Positions 37,897 through 47,602 of a stretch of DNA of 64,000 bases are shown here, piece after piece. Position numbers and translations under genes: made by a program. How positions within the stretch are numbered: the stretch's first letter is position 1; every line of letters starts with the position of its first letter. The DNA is from Streptomyces sp. NRRL WC-3626 (lineage in GTDB: Bacteria; Actinomycetota; Actinomycetes; Streptomycetales; Streptomycetaceae): assembly GCF_000718785.1 (NCBI RefSeq), contig NZ_JOCA01000012.1, positions 1 through 64,000 on the forward strand. Direction: 5' to 3'. Under the pieces are notes generated by a model. That model saw nothing but the letters and a program-made list of their open reading frames with translations, had not been told where the DNA came from and did not search any database.

Positions 37897-38700
37897 ATGT
37901 CCCACACCGCTCACATACGCAGCCACCGGAAACCCCGCCGCACCGCGTCGTCCACGATGGCGATGCGTGCCGGAGTCGCCGGTGGTGTTCTCAGCACCCT
38001 GGCAGTGGCCGGGGCGTCCGGTTCGGCCAACGCGGCCGAGCCGGTGACGCAGACCCTCGAACTGCCCACCCTGACGGCCGACCTGGCCACCCAGGCCGCC
38101 CAGGCCGCGGACGCCACCCAGCAGGCGGCCGCGAACTACCAGCTGCAGGCCGAGCGTGACGCGGCCGCGGAGCAGGCCGCCAAGGAGGCCAAGGCGGACC
38201 TCGCCGTGGCCAAGAAGAAGGCCGAGGCGAAGAAGCAGGCCGCCGAGGAGGCCCGCAAGGCCGCCGCCGAGCGCGCCACCCGCAACGCCGAGCGCACCAC
38301 CCTCACCACCACGGCGACGTCCACGACCGCCTCCGCGCCGGCCAGCGGCAGCGTCGCGTCGGTCATCGCCTTCCTCAGGGCGCAGGTGGGCGACGCCTAC
38401 GTCATGGGCGCCTCGGGCCCCAACGCCTGGGACTGCTCCAGCCTGGTGCAGGCGGCGTTCAAGCAGGTCGGCGTCGACCTGCCGCGCGTCTCGCAGGACC
38501 AGTCGATGGCCGGCACCGACATCCCGCTGTCCAACGTCCAGGTGGGCGACATCCTGTACTGGGGCGGCAAGGGTTCCGCCTACCACGTGGGTGTCTACAT
38601 CGGCAACGGCCAGTACCTGGACGCGGCCAACCCCTCCAAGGGTGTCGTCATCCAGGACCTGTCCGGCTACCCCGCGTCGGGTGCCGTGCGCGTGCTCTGA
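37897..38700 (+). CDS. Secreted NlpC/P60 endopeptidase
   Basis: A 267-aa secreted peptidoglycan hydrolase. The signal peptide runs to about residue 47 (basic start, hydrophobic MRAGVAGGVLSTLAVAGASG, then ANAA). An Ala/Lys/Glu-rich coiled coil spans about 65-130 and a Ser/Thr linker 133-152. The NlpC/P60 domain then has catalytic Cys180 in WDCSSL and His230 in AYHVGVYIGNG. It cuts D-gamma-Glu-mDAP-type peptide bonds in the wall. The start is uncertain: ATG 37897 gives a normal signal peptide, ATG 37867 would extend it by ten residues. A 12-bp terminator follows. Confidence 0.88.
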   Translation: MSHTAHIRSHRKPRRTASSTMAMRAGVAGGVLSTLAVAGASGSANAAEPVTQTLELPTLTADLATQAAQAADATQQAAANYQLQAERDAAAEQAAKEAKADLAVAKKKAEAKKQAAEEARKAAAERATRNAERTTLTTTATSTTASAPASGSVASVIAFLRAQVGDAYVMGASGPNAWDCSSLVQAAFKQVGVDLPRVSQDQSMAGTDIPLSNVQVGDILYWGGKGSAYHVGVYIGNGQYLDAANPSKGVVIQDLSGYPASGAVRVL

Positions 38701-38719
38701 GCCGCGCCCCGTTACGGGC

Positions 38720-38760
38720 CGGAGGGCCGCTGCCGGTCGAAGGAGCGGAGCGGCCCTCCG
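38720..38760. terminator. Hairpin after the NlpC/P60 gene
   Basis: CGGAGGGCCGCT (38720-38731) pairs perfectly with AGCGGCCCTCCG (38749-38760), a 12-bp stem with a 17-nt loop. It is 20 bp after the stop of the rightward hydrolase gene. It may also help end the convergent gene at 38961. Confidence 0.78.
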
Positions 38761-38960
38761 CCGTACCCGCACACCACCCAAGATCGCCCGATTGCCCGAA
38801 TCGTCCCCCGATTCGGGCCGGTTGACGTTGCCGCCGCGCGCCACCGCACCGCCGTACGGCCCCGCAGTGCCCCCTCACGCGCCCCGGCACACACGCGGGC
38901 GACCGGAGCCCGCCTTCCCGGCTCCGGCCGCCCACAACGCCGCTCACGGCTTCACACCGC

Positions 38961-40640
38961 TCAGGCGATGGCCCCGCCCGTCCGCGGTGCCCGGCGGCGC
39001 AGCAGCACGGTCGCACCCGCGCCGAGACCCAGCGCCAGCAGCGCCGCTCCGCCGATCAGCACGGTCCCGCCGGCTCCGGTGGACGCCAGACCGCCCTGGA
39101 CGCCGCCACCGGACGTGCCGCCGGTACCGGAGCCCGGGGTGCCGCCCTGCCCGGGGCCGGGCGACGACGGCGACGGCGAAGGGGAGGCGGACGGCGTACC
39201 GCCGCCGTTCTGGCCCGTTCCGCCGTCCGTCGGCCCGTCCGGGCCGTTGAGGACGATCCAGGCCGAGTTGTTCGTGAGGTCCGACTCGGCCGGGTCGTGC
39301 GACTCCGGCAGCGCCACCCTGCCCCTGGCGTTCTCCACGACCCGGTCGACCCGCAGTTCGAACGGGTAGCCGAACTCGGCGTCCTCCAGCAGCGGGGTGC
39401 TCACGAAGCAGCGGTAGCCCTTCCCGCCGCCGTCGGGGAGGGTGATCTCCCGGCACTTCTGCGGGACCTTGGTGACGGTCGCCCCCTCGGGGGCCTGCAC
39501 CGTGAAGGAGAAGGACTCGCCGCCGGAGCGCAGGGCGCTGATCCAGGCCGGCCCGTTGTTGCGGAAGCCGATCTCCGCCGTCACCGTCTCGCCGGCCGCG
39601 GCGTCCAGCGAGGCGCCGGTCAGCTCGAGGTCGTAGGTGTTCGTCAAGGGGAGGTCCAGTTCCGCGTACCGCGCGTAGTCCGCGGGGTCGGCGTCGGAGA
39701 CCTGCTTCAGCGCCAGGTCCGCTCCGTTGCCCCGCCGGTAGTCCTTCGCCGCCAGGAGTCCGGCCGCCTCGTCCGGGGGCACGGCCGTGAAGGAGTAGGT
39801 GAAGATGTCGCGCAGCGCGAAGTCCGCGGTGTTCACCTTCAGCGGCTCGGCCGTCGTGTACGCCGCGCCGGCGGCGATGCCGTCCGGGAAGACGCAGACG
39901 ACGTCGGTGCCCTGGTACAGCAGCGGGCCGGTGGTCACCTCGGAGTAGGCGCAGTTGCCGTAGGAGTCGGGGAAGATCACGCCGCGGGAGCCGTGGAACC
40001 GCAGCACCGCGCCCTCGGCGGGCATGTCACCGGCGTTGCGCAGACCCAGGGGCGCCTTGTAGGTCTCGCCCGCCCGGTAGTCCTCGGGCAGCGAGAGCTT
40101 GCGGTTCACGAACTCGGGCCCGCCGACGAGGACGTCGACGCTCAGCGGCGTGAACTCCAGGCCCTCGCCCGCACCGGTGACCTCGATGCTGCCGGAGTCC
40201 CCGGCCTCGCTGTCGTCGTCGATGTCGAGCCGGATGCCGCCGAGCCGGTTGTACTGCTGCCCGGCGTACAGCTCCGAGCCCGTGCAGGTGGCGACGAGAC
40301 CGTCGACGTCGCAGGGGAGGTCCACCGAGGCGACGCCCTCCAGTGCGGTGGCGTCGATACGGATCGTGTACTCGCCGTTGAAGACGGCCGGGATGTCGCC
40401 GTCGCCCTCGTGCTCCTCCCCCGGGACGTCCAGCCGCAGGTCGACCTGCGGCTCCGTGGGGTCGCCGTTGCCGGACCCCAGCGACAGGTCGACCCGGTCC
40501 TCGCCGGTGATGGTCACGGGAAGGGGCTCGTCGGCCGCCCGGGCGGTGCCCGTGGCGGCACCGGCCGCGACCAGACTCGCGGCGGCCACCAGTCCCAGGG
40601 TTCTCAGCGGTCCGGGCCGCCGTTGTGCCTGTTCTGTCAT
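38961..40640 (-). CDS. LAxTG-type sortase-anchored surface protein
   Basis: A 559-aa exported protein. The signal peptide covers residues 1-35 (GLVAAASLVAAGAATGTARA). The body is beta-rich, with two or three immunoglobulin-like repeats (PVTITGEDRVDLSL, KLSLPEDYRAGETYKAPLGL, LDAAAGETVTAEIGFRNNGP). A Pro/Ser/Gly-rich wall-spanning stretch leads to LASTG at about 518-522. A hydrophobic helix and RRRAPR then follow. That is the C-terminal sorting signal of the LAxTG type used by class E sortases in Streptomyces, so the protein should be covalently wall-anchored. No sortase gene is in the window. Its function is unknown; an adhesin or sheath-like role is an inference. Confidence 0.82.
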   Translation of the reverse strand: MTEQAQRRPGPLRTLGLVAAASLVAAGAATGTARAADEPLPVTITGEDRVDLSLGSGNGDPTEPQVDLRLDVPGEEHEGDGDIPAVFNGEYTIRIDATALEGVASVDLPCDVDGLVATCTGSELYAGQQYNRLGGIRLDIDDDSEAGDSGSIEVTGAGEGLEFTPLSVDVLVGGPEFVNRKLSLPEDYRAGETYKAPLGLRNAGDMPAEGAVLRFHGSRGVIFPDSYGNCAYSEVTTGPLLYQGTDVVCVFPDGIAAGAAYTTAEPLKVNTADFALRDIFTYSFTAVPPDEAAGLLAAKDYRRGNGADLALKQVSDADPADYARYAELDLPLTNTYDLELTGASLDAAAGETVTAEIGFRNNGPAWISALRSGGESFSFTVQAPEGATVTKVPQKCREITLPDGGGKGYRCFVSTPLLEDAEFGYPFELRVDRVVENARGRVALPESHDPAESDLTNNSAWIVLNGPDGPTDGGTGQNGGGTPSASPSPSPSSPGPGQGGTPGSGTGGTSGGGVQGGLASTGAGGTVLIGGAALLALGLGAGATVLLRRRAPRTGGAIA

Positions 40641-40765
40641 GGAAGGCTCTTTCGTCGTACGGGACGTGCCTCACTGGTTACGTCCCGTACGACCCCGACC
40701 GCGGTCGAACAGTTGTCCGCGACCGGATCACGCAATGATCACGATCCGACGGCCCGTCAGGCCGC

Positions 40766-42049
40766 TCACGCCTTCGGCGCCACCTTGCTCAGACCGTTGA
40801 TGATGCGGTCCATCGCGTCGCCGCCCGTCGGGTCGGTGAGGTTGGCGAGGAGCTTCAGGGTGAACCTCATCAGCATCGGGTGGGTCAGTCCGCGCTGGGC
40901 GGCGATCTGCATGACCTTGGGGTTGCCGATCAGCTTCACGAACGCCCGGCCGAGCGTGTAGTAGCCGCCGTAGGTGTCCTTCAGCACGCGCGGATAGCGC
41001 TGGAGGGCGATCTCCCGCTGCGACGGGGTGGCGCGGGCGTGGGCCTGGACGATGACGTCGGCGGCGAGCTGCCCGGACTCCATGGCGTAGGCGATGCCCT
41101 CGCCGTTGAACGGGTTCACCAGACCGCCCGCGTCACCGACGAGCAGCAGCCCGCGCGTGTAGTGCGGCTGGCGGTTGAAGGCCATGGGGAGGGCGGCGCC
41201 GCGGATCGGGCCGGTCATGTTGTCCGGGGTGTAGCCCCAGTCCTCCGGCATGGACGCGCACCACGCCTTGAGGACCTCGCGCCAGTCCAGCTCCTTGAAG
41301 GAGTCGGAGGTGTTGAGCACGCCGAGGCCGACGTTGCTCGTCCCGTCGCCCATGCCGAAGATCCAGCCGTAGCCGGGCAGCAGCCGGTCCTGCGCGCCCC
41401 GGCGGTCCCAGAGCTCCAGCCAGGACTCCAGGTAGTCGTCGTCGTGGCGCGGCGAGGTGAAGTACGTACGGACCGCGACGCCCATCGGCCGGTCCTCGCG
41501 GCGGTGCAGGCCCATCGCCAGGGACAGCCGGGTGGAGTTGCCGTCGGCGGCCACCACCAGCGGGGCGTGGAAGGTGACTTCCCGCTTCTCCTCGCCGAGC
41601 TTCGCCTTCACGCCGGTGATACGGCCGGTGCGGTCGTCGATGACGGGCGCCCCGACGTTGCAGCGCTCGTACAGCCGGGCGCCGGCCTTCTGGGCCTGCC
41701 GGGCCAGCTGTTCGTCGAAGTCGTCGCGCTTGCGGACGAGGCCGTAGTCCGGGAAGGAGGCGAGATCCGGCCAGTCCAGCTGGAGACGGACGCCGCCGCC
41801 GATGATGCGCAGGCCCTTGTTGCGCAGCCAGCCGGCCTCCTCGGAGATGTCGATGCCCATCGCGACGAGCTGCTTGGTGGCGCGCGGGGTGAGGCCGTCG
41901 CCGCACACCTTCTCGCGCGGGAACTCGGTCTTCTCCAGCAGGAGCACGTCGAGTCCGGACCGGGCCAGGTGGTAGGCGGTGGTGGAGCCGGCTGGCCCCG
42001 CGCCGACGACGATCACATCGGCGGTGCTTTCGGAGAGGGGCTCGGTCAC
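40766..42049 (-). CDS. Geranylgeranyl reductase-family FAD oxidoreductase (menaquinone-reductase-like)
   Basis: A 427-aa flavoprotein. The N-terminal Rossmann fold VIVVGAGPAGSTTAYHLARSGLDVLLLE binds FAD. LVVAADGNSTRLS, then LLVGDAGGLVNPFNGEGIAYAMESG, are typical of the GGR/MenJ group. It is distantly related to MenJ of mycobacteria, which reduces one double bond of the menaquinone side chain. Streptomycetes have partially saturated MK-9, and MenG, MqnC and a polyprenyl synthase are nearby, so this role is likely but not proven; a phytoene- or archaeol-type substrate is possible. Confidence 0.85.
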   Translation of the reverse strand: MTEPLSESTADVIVVGAGPAGSTTAYHLARSGLDVLLLEKTEFPREKVCGDGLTPRATKQLVAMGIDISEEAGWLRNKGLRIIGGGVRLQLDWPDLASFPDYGLVRKRDDFDEQLARQAQKAGARLYERCNVGAPVIDDRTGRITGVKAKLGEEKREVTFHAPLVVAADGNSTRLSLAMGLHRREDRPMGVAVRTYFTSPRHDDDYLESWLELWDRRGAQDRLLPGYGWIFGMGDGTSNVGLGVLNTSDSFKELDWREVLKAWCASMPEDWGYTPDNMTGPIRGAALPMAFNRQPHYTRGLLLVGDAGGLVNPFNGEGIAYAMESGQLAADVIVQAHARATPSQREIALQRYPRVLKDTYGGYYTLGRAFVKLIGNPKVMQIAAQRGLTHPMLMRFTLKLLANLTDPTGGDAMDRIINGLSKVAPKA

Positions 42050-42146
42050 GGCGGGATCTCCCCAAGTTCGAAATCTGCGTGCCGACCGGCACTGGACATG
42101 GGCAGTCTATTCAGCACGATTGATCACCCCGCTGAAGGGCTGCCCC

Positions 42147-42653
42147 GTGAACCGAGCTCTCCCCGCTGTACGGCTGCGCGTACCCACCCATGAGGACGCC
42201 TTCGCCTGGCACCGGATCTTCGCCGACCCGGACGTCATGGAGTTCCACGGCGGCGCCCCGGCGGAGCTGTCGGTGTACGAGGAGCTCACCGCCCGCCAGC
42301 GCCGGCACGACGCCGAGCACGGCTTCTGCCTGTGGAGCATGCTCGACGGGTCGGGGCAGGTCATCGGCTTCACCGGAGCCCAGCCGTGGGAGCGCGAGTG
42401 GGGTCCCACGGGGGAGATCGAGATCGGCTGGCGGCTCGCCCGCGAGCACTGGGGCAAGGGGTACGTCACCTCGGCGGCCCGGCAGACCCTGGAGCGGGTG
42501 ACGGCGTCCGGTCTGAAGGGCGTGGTGGCGATGGTGGACTCCCGCAACGCCCGTTCCATAGCGGTGACCCGGCGGCTCGGCATGCGTCTCGCCGAGACGT
42601 TCACGCTCCCGCCCGACCCGCGGACGGCGCACTGCTACCGCCTCGACCTGTGA
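42147..42653 (+). CDS. GNAT-family N-acetyltransferase (RimJ/RimL-like)
   Basis: A 168-aa cytoplasmic GNAT with the acetyl-CoA-binding layout. VRLRVPTHEDAFAWHRIFADPDVM begins the domain. EIGWRLAREHWGKGYVTSAA is the family's motif A (Q/RxxGxG/A-like). VVAMVDSRNARSIAVTRRLGM is motif B. It resembles RimJ/RimL-type acetyltransferases that modify N-terminal amino groups or antibiotics; the substrate is unknown. GTG 42147 has GAAGGG 9 bp before it. The longer frame from 41979 runs into the divergent gene. Confidence 0.85.
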   Translation: MNRALPAVRLRVPTHEDAFAWHRIFADPDVMEFHGGAPAELSVYEELTARQRRHDAEHGFCLWSMLDGSGQVIGFTGAQPWEREWGPTGEIEIGWRLAREHWGKGYVTSAARQTLERVTASGLKGVVAMVDSRNARSIAVTRRLGMRLAETFTLPPDPRTAHCYRLDL

Positions 42654-42759
42654 TCCCGCATGGTCACTCTGCGTAGTCGATTGTCACGGAAAGCCATCTG
42701 AAGCTTCCGGCGGCCCGCTCCCGGGTCTACTCTGCCGGTACCGCTTGGGGGTGACGTCC

Positions 42760-43107
42760 GTGCGTATGACACCCAGGATCCCGACGCCCGACGTGCGCGT
42801 ACCGCGCCTGGTCGGACTGATGGCCGTGGACGCGCGCGAGTCGGCCCGGGCACGGGGCCTGTCGGTGAACGCCCCGGACCGGGCGGACTTCCAGTTCGTC
42901 GTCGTCGACTACGTCGTACGGCAGTATCCGCAGCCCGGCACCGAGGTGCCGCGGGACTCCGTGGTCCACGTGTGGTTCGACTTCGGCGAGGGCGAGGGCG
43001 GCGGCGGGGTGCGCGAGCCGCGCGGACCGAAGCCGCCCCCCGGCGGGTTCCCGAGGGAACTGGACGAGCCCGCCCTGCCGCACCCGGTGGTGCTCAGCTC
43101 TCCTTGA
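42760..43107 (+). CDS. Small PASTA-domain protein
   Basis: A 115-aa protein consisting mostly of one PASTA-like domain: [21 protein letters not shown], then [23 protein letters not shown], followed by a Gly/Pro-rich tail. PASTA domains bind peptidoglycan or beta-lactams and normally sit outside the membrane, but no signal peptide or helix is visible here. The SD-like GGGGGTGA best fits GTG 42760; ATG 42766 is possible. The last 14 bp overlap the convergent MenG gene. It is possibly a soluble, orphan form of the domain. Confidence 0.72.
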   Translation: MRMTPRIPTPDVRVPRLVGLMAVDARESARARGLSVNAPDRADFQFVVVDYVVRQYPQPGTEVPRDSVVHVWFDFGEGEGGGGVREPRGPKPPPGGFPRELDEPALPHPVVLSSP

Positions 43108-43789
43108 AGCCCCGGTGCAGCGCCACCACACCGCCGGTGAGGTTCCGCCACGCCACCTTCGACCAGCCGGCGCCCTGCAGCCGTCCGGCCAGCGCGGGCT
43201 GGTCGGGCCAGTCGCGGATGGACTCGGCGAGATAGACGTAGGCGTCCGGGTTGGACGACACCGACCGGGCGACCGGCGGCAGCGCGCGCATCAGGTACTC
43301 GGTGTAGACGGTGCGGAACGGCGCCCACGTCGGATGCGAGAACTCGCAGATGACGATCCGCCCGCCGGGCCGGGTCACCCGGTGCATCTCGCGCAGCGCC
43401 GCGTCCGTGTCCTGCACGTTGCGCAGCCCGAAGGAGATGGTGACGGCGTCGAACACGTCGTCCCTGAACGGCAGCCGGGTCGCGTCGCCGGCCGTGTACG
43501 GCAGCCAGGTGTTGTTCCGCTTGCCGACCCGCAGCATGCCCTGGGAGAAGTCGCAGGGCACGACGTAGGCGCCGGCGCGGGCGAACGGCATCGACGACGT
43601 GCCCGTACCGGCCGCCAGGTCCAGGATCTTCTGCGCGGGCCGGGCGTCGACGGCCTTCGCGACCTCCTTGCGCCATCGCCGGTCCTGCCCGAGGGACAGC
43701 ACGTCGTTCGTCAGGTCGTATCGTTCCGCGACGTCGTCGAACATCGAGGCGACTTCGTGCGGCTGCTTGTCCAGGGATGCGCGGGTCAC
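43094..43789 (-). CDS. menG: Demethylmenaquinone methyltransferase
   Basis: A 231-aa SAM-dependent class I methyltransferase of UbiE/MenG type. The SAM-binding motif [16 protein letters not shown] and the UbiE-specific [25 protein letters not shown] are diagnostic. [30 protein letters not shown] and YYEY-like [12 protein letters not shown] follow. It methylates demethylmenaquinone to menaquinone, the last step of the pathway feeding Nuo. GTG 43789 starts the protein at the typical [13 protein letters not shown] much longer frame from 46453 is an artefact of GC-rich DNA. Confidence 0.94.
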   Translation of the reverse strand: MTRASLDKQPHEVASMFDDVAERYDLTNDVLSLGQDRRWRKEVAKAVDARPAQKILDLAAGTGTSSMPFARAGAYVVPCDFSQGMLRVGKRNNTWLPYTAGDATRLPFRDDVFDAVTISFGLRNVQDTDAALREMHRVTRPGGRIVICEFSHPTWAPFRTVYTEYLMRALPPVARSVSSNPDAYVYLAESIRDWPDQPALAGRLQGAGWSKVAWRNLTGGVVALHRGFKES

Positions 43790-43857
43790 GAGCCCATTCT
43801 TGCAGCCCGCCCCGCGGGCGGAAGCGTCGGCGTACGCCCCGCTCGCGGGCCGCCGCA

Positions 43858-46065
43858 TCAGCCGCCGCTCCCCGACGGCATCCCGACCTCGCCGGTCCGC
43901 TTCAACTTCTGCCAGCGCAGCCGGCCGCCGGTCAGTGCGGTGACGCAGGAGTGGATGAGGACGAGGTACATCAGCTGCCGGTACGCGAGCTGCTGCAGCG
44001 GCATCATCAGCAGATACCGGCACTTCTCCCGGTCGAGCCGGAACGCGTAGGCCGCGCATCCCAGTTGCACACCGAGGACGGCGAGCCAGGCCAGCAGGGC
44101 GGCCCGGAAGTCGACGAACAGCATCGAGTACAGGGTGAACACGTCGATGAGCGGCGCGAACACCGGTGTGACGATCTGGAAGAGCACCACCAGCGGCATG
44201 CCGACCCGCCCGAACCGCCCCGACGGCCCCCTGTCCGTCAGGGACTTGCGGTGCTTCCACAGCGCCTGCATGGTGCCGTACGACCAGCGGTAGCGCTGCG
44301 ACCACAGCTGGCGCGGCGAGCGGGGCGCCTCGGTCCACGCGCGCGCGTGCTCCTCGTAGACGACCCGCCATCCCGCGCGGTGCAGCGCGATGGTGATGTC
44401 GGTGTCCTCGGCGAGGGTGTCCTCGCTCATCCCGCCCGCCTGGAGGACCGCCTCGCGGCGGAACGCGCCGATCGCGCCGGGGATGGTCGGCATGCAGCGC
44501 AGCAGGTCGTACATGCGCCGGTCGAGGTTGAAGCCCATCACGTACTCGATGTGCTGCCAGGCGCCGATGAGCGTGGAGCGGTTGCCGACCTTGGCGTTGC
44601 CCGCGACGGCGCCCACCGACGGGTCGGCGAAGGGCTGCACCAGCCTGCCCACGGTGTCCGGTTCGAAGACGGTGTCGCCGTCCATCATCACGACGATGTC
44701 GTGCCGGGCGCTGCGGATGCCGTGGTTCAGTGCGGCCGGTTTGCCCGCGTTGGCCTGCCGGATCACCCGCACGTTCGGCAGGGCGAGCGCCTCGGCGAGT
44801 TCCGCCGTGCCGTCCGTGGAGCCGTCGTCGACGACGAGGATCTCGACCGGATGGGTGCTCGCGGCCAGCGAGCGCAGGGTGTTCCCGATGCACTCCTTCT
44901 CGTTGTACGCCGGGACGATCACGCTGACCGGCCGGGTGACCGGCGGCCCCCAGCCGAAGCGGCGTCCGTTGCGCTGCCGGTGATGGCGCCGCGCGAGGAC
45001 GAGCATCAGCCCGAACCGGCCCAGGACGGCCACGCCCACGACCACCAGGCCCGCCGAGAGCGCGGGCACCGTCCACTCGGCGACGGTGACGGCCGCGACG
45101 AGCGCCCTGCCCTCGTAGAGGGTGGTGCCGGTGGCGGGGCGGTGGGAGGCCTGGAGCGGGTCGCCGGCGGCACGGGGTGCGCCGTCGGCACCGGCCATGG
45201 CGCCGCTGACGGTGGTGAAGGTGTAGCCCTTCGCTTTCATCTTCTCGATGTACCGCGGCAGCGCCTCGAGGGTCTGTGTGCGGTCGCCGCCGGAGTCGTG
45301 GAAGAGCACGGAGGCGCCTTCGCCGTCCTCCGGAGTGGCCCCCTCGACGATCTCCGAGACGCCCGGTTCCTTCCAGTCCTCGCTGTCGGTGTCGATGAAG
45401 ACGCTGGTGTACCCGTCCTCGCCGAGCCGCTGGTAGACCTCCCAGCTGTAGTCGTCGACGGCGTCCGTCTTCGAGGAGTACGGCGCCCGGAACAGGGTGG
45501 TGGTGATCCCGGCCGCGCCCGCGAGTGCCAGCTGGGTCTGCTCCATCTCGCGGGTGACGCGGGAGGCGCTCTGGTACGACAGGTCGACGTGGGTGAAGGT
45601 GTGGACGCCGACCTCGTTGCCCTGGTCCACCAGGTCCCTCACGATGCCGGGGTGGCGCGCCACCATCGAGCCGACCACGAAGAACGTGCCGGGTACGTCG
45701 TACTCCTCCAGGATCTCCAGCACCCGGGGCGTCCAGGTGGGGTCCGGTCCGTCGTCGAAGGTGAGCGCGATCGTCCGCTCCGGGACGGAGACGGTCGTGG
45801 CCCGTCCGCCGGGGAAGGTGAGGATCGGGCCGCCGTCGAGGATGTCGTCGGGTACGCCAAAGGACGAGGCCCCGGCGCGGACCCGCTGGTCGTCGCCCAC
45901 CTCGGCGCGCAGATAGCCGTCGAGGAGCAGTACGCAGGTCAGGGCGAGCAGGAGCAGCAGGGCGAGGAGCACGCGGGGCCGGTGCAGTGCGGCGGCCCGG
46001 CCTGCGGCGCGCTCGATGCGGGTGGGGGCGCGGCGCCGGCCGCGGGCGGGCGGGGCGGCGGTCAT
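43858..46065 (-). CDS. Bifunctional polysaccharide deacetylase / family-2 glycosyltransferase
   Basis: A 735-aa membrane protein fusing two activities. After a TM (about 32-50), a NodB-like deacetylase domain (98-300) has TFDDGPDP at 102-109 and HTFTH at 155-159, the metal-binding residues. A TM near 335-360 is followed by a GT2 domain: [41 protein letters not shown] and QRYRWSYG. These are the processive GT2 (hyaluronan/PNAG synthase type) motifs. C-terminal helices complete a translocation channel. A similar fusion is known in Streptomyces for MatB, which makes PNAG-like polymer. The likely product is a partially deacetylated exopolysaccharide. The start overlaps the next small gene by ATGA. 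Confidence 0.9.
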   Translation of the reverse strand: MTAAPPARGRRRAPTRIERAAGRAAALHRPRVLLALLLLLALTCVLLLDGYLRAEVGDDQRVRAGASSFGVPDDILDGGPILTFPGGRATTVSVPERTIALTFDDGPDPTWTPRVLEILEEYDVPGTFFVVGSMVARHPGIVRDLVDQGNEVGVHTFTHVDLSYQSASRVTREMEQTQLALAGAAGITTTLFRAPYSSKTDAVDDYSWEVYQRLGEDGYTSVFIDTDSEDWKEPGVSEIVEGATPEDGEGASVLFHDSGGDRTQTLEALPRYIEKMKAKGYTFTTVSGAMAGADGAPRAAGDPLQASHRPATGTTLYEGRALVAAVTVAEWTVPALSAGLVVVGVAVLGRFGLMLVLARRHHRQRNGRRFGWGPPVTRPVSVIVPAYNEKECIGNTLRSLAASTHPVEILVVDDGSTDGTAELAEALALPNVRVIRQANAGKPAALNHGIRSARHDIVVMMDGDTVFEPDTVGRLVQPFADPSVGAVAGNAKVGNRSTLIGAWQHIEYVMGFNLDRRMYDLLRCMPTIPGAIGAFRREAVLQAGGMSEDTLAEDTDITIALHRAGWRVVYEEHARAWTEAPRSPRQLWSQRYRWSYGTMQALWKHRKSLTDRGPSGRFGRVGMPLVVLFQIVTPVFAPLIDVFTLYSMLFVDFRAALLAWLAVLGVQLGCAAYAFRLDREKCRYLLMMPLQQLAYRQLMYLVLIHSCVTALTGGRLRWQKLKRTGEVGMPSGSGG

Positions 46066-46412
46066 GAGGCGGCGGGGGTGGGGGCGCCGGCGGTGGCGGC
46101 CGGCGGTGCCGGGGGTGTGCCGGTCGGGGGTGTGCCGTCGCGTGGTCCCGCGCCGCCGCCGGGGCCCGCGCCGTCCTGGAACGGCAGCAGCGAGGCCGGG
46201 GTGACCGAGGTGCCGATGCCGAGGAAGGCCAGACCCAGCACGACCGCGTATCCGGCGCAGACGGTTCCCAGCAGGAGACCGATCCGGCGCAGCAGCCTGG
46301 CCCGGCGGCCTGAGGAGTCGACGAAGACGGGCCCCTCACCGGGTCCGTTACGGCGTTTGCGGCGACGGCCGCGCCCGGTGGCACGGCTTTCGATGGCGGG
46401 ATCGGATTGCAT
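46062..46412 (-). CDS. Small single-pass membrane protein paired with the glycosyltransferase
   Basis: A 116-aa protein: basic cytoplasmic N-terminus (RGRRRKRRN), one helix ([23 protein letters not shown]) at about 43-67, and an external Gly/Pro/Thr-rich tail. It overlaps the deacetylase/GT gene by 4 bp (ATGA), so it is coupled to it. I do not recognise the family. It is probably an accessory or anchoring subunit of the polymer synthase. Confidence 0.72.
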   Translation of the reverse strand: MQSDPAIESRATGRGRRRKRRNGPGEGPVFVDSSGRRARLLRRIGLLLGTVCAGYAVVLGLAFLGIGTSVTPASLLPFQDGAGPGGGAGPRDGTPPTGTPPAPPAATAGAPTPAAS

Positions 46413-46596
46413 GCCCGGACGGTAGAGGCCGTAATCTGCGGAAAACCTGGCATTTCCTGTGGGTCTTCCGTGAGAGAGCCGCCAACCTCGGCCTCCGCTG
46501 AGAATCTTCCGGAAACCGGGCGTACATCCGCAGGCGGGACACAGGCGTGTGTGTCACGTTGGGCGTTCGCTGAGAAAGTCGTATGAACGGAGCGCG

Positions 46597-47583
46597 ATGC
46601 GCGGTTCCCGGAAGTCCGTCACCGGGCTCGTCCTGTCCTGGCTGGTCCTGCTCGCGGGCTGCTCCGGCGGGGACGGTACGACGGACGCGGCTCCGTCGCC
46701 CGTACCGGGCACCGCGTACGCGCCGTACGTCAGCGCCGACACGGCCTCCGGCACCGACTCGGCGGGGTCGCCGGCGGCGTACAACCTGGCGTTCGTGATC
46801 TCCGCCGACGGTGACTGCGTCCCGTCCTGGGACGGCATCCATGACATCGGCACCGAGACCGTGGCCTCCCGTATCGCGGGGCTGAGGGAGTCCGGCGCGG
46901 ACGTGCGGGTGTCCTTCGGCGGCGCCTCCGGGGAGGAACTGGGGGCCGCCTGCGACAGCGCGGAGGCGTTGGCGGAGGCGTACGGGACCGCGCTGGACGC
47001 GGCGGGTACGGACCTCGCGGACTTCGACATCGAGGGTGACGAACTCTCCGACTCCGCGTCCGTGGACCGGCGTTCGGAGGCGATCGCGCTGCTGCAGGAG
47101 GAACGCGGCGAGCTGGAGGTGTCGTTCACGCTGCCGGTCATGCCGTCGGGGCTCGACGAACACGGGCTGGCGCTGCTGGAGTCGGCCGACGCGCATGGCG
47201 TCGACGTCGCCGTCGTCAACATCATGACGATGAACTACGGCGAGTCGTACGACGGTGACATGGGCGACTACGCGCTCGCGTCGGCGCGGGCCGCGCACGG
47301 TCAGCTCCGGGAGATGTACGGGCTGTCCGCGACGGAGGCGTGGCGGGGGCTGGCGCTCACGTCGATGCTGGGCGTCAACGACGTGGAGGGGGAGACGTTC
47401 ACGCTGGCCGACGCGGCGGAGGTGCGGGGGTTCGCGGAGGAGAAGGGGGTCGCGTGGGTGTCGATGTGGTCGGCGTTCCGGGACAGGCAGTGCGGCGAGG
47501 ACGCCTCCGCGGCTGACGCGTTGACCAAGTGCAGCGGGGTGTCCCAGGAGGACGGGGCGTTCGGGGAGGCGTTCTCGGGGTGA
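46597..47583 (+). CDS. GH18 chitinase-like lipoprotein
   Basis: A 328-aa lipoprotein. Signal: [10 protein letters not shown] with the lipid-carrying Cys22. The mature part has the GH18 fold landmarks. VRVSFGGAS at 103-111 is the SxGG motif. DLADFDIE at 139-146 is the catalytic DxxDxDxE with acid Glu146. [15 protein letters not shown] matches the MxYD-type strand. Active-site residues are intact, so it probably cleaves GlcNAc-containing glycans. It is divergent from the exopolysaccharide synthase, which suggests processing of that polymer or chitin. ATG 46597 has AACGGAG upstream. Confidence 0.85.
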   Translation: MRGSRKSVTGLVLSWLVLLAGCSGGDGTTDAAPSPVPGTAYAPYVSADTASGTDSAGSPAAYNLAFVISADGDCVPSWDGIHDIGTETVASRIAGLRESGADVRVSFGGASGEELGAACDSAEALAEAYGTALDAAGTDLADFDIEGDELSDSASVDRRSEAIALLQEERGELEVSFTLPVMPSGLDEHGLALLESADAHGVDVAVVNIMTMNYGESYDGDMGDYALASARAAHGQLREMYGLSATEAWRGLALTSMLGVNDVEGETFTLADAAEVRGFAEEKGVAWVSMWSAFRDRQCGEDASAADALTKCSGVSQEDGAFGEAFSG

Positions 47584-47602
47584 GTGCCCCGCCGCCGACG
47601 GG

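Noticed and set aside
43094..46453. 1119-codon minus-strand frame over menG and the glycosyltransferase
   Set aside because: Only its last 231 codons match a family (MenG). The rest is low-complexity shadow of the synthase gene.
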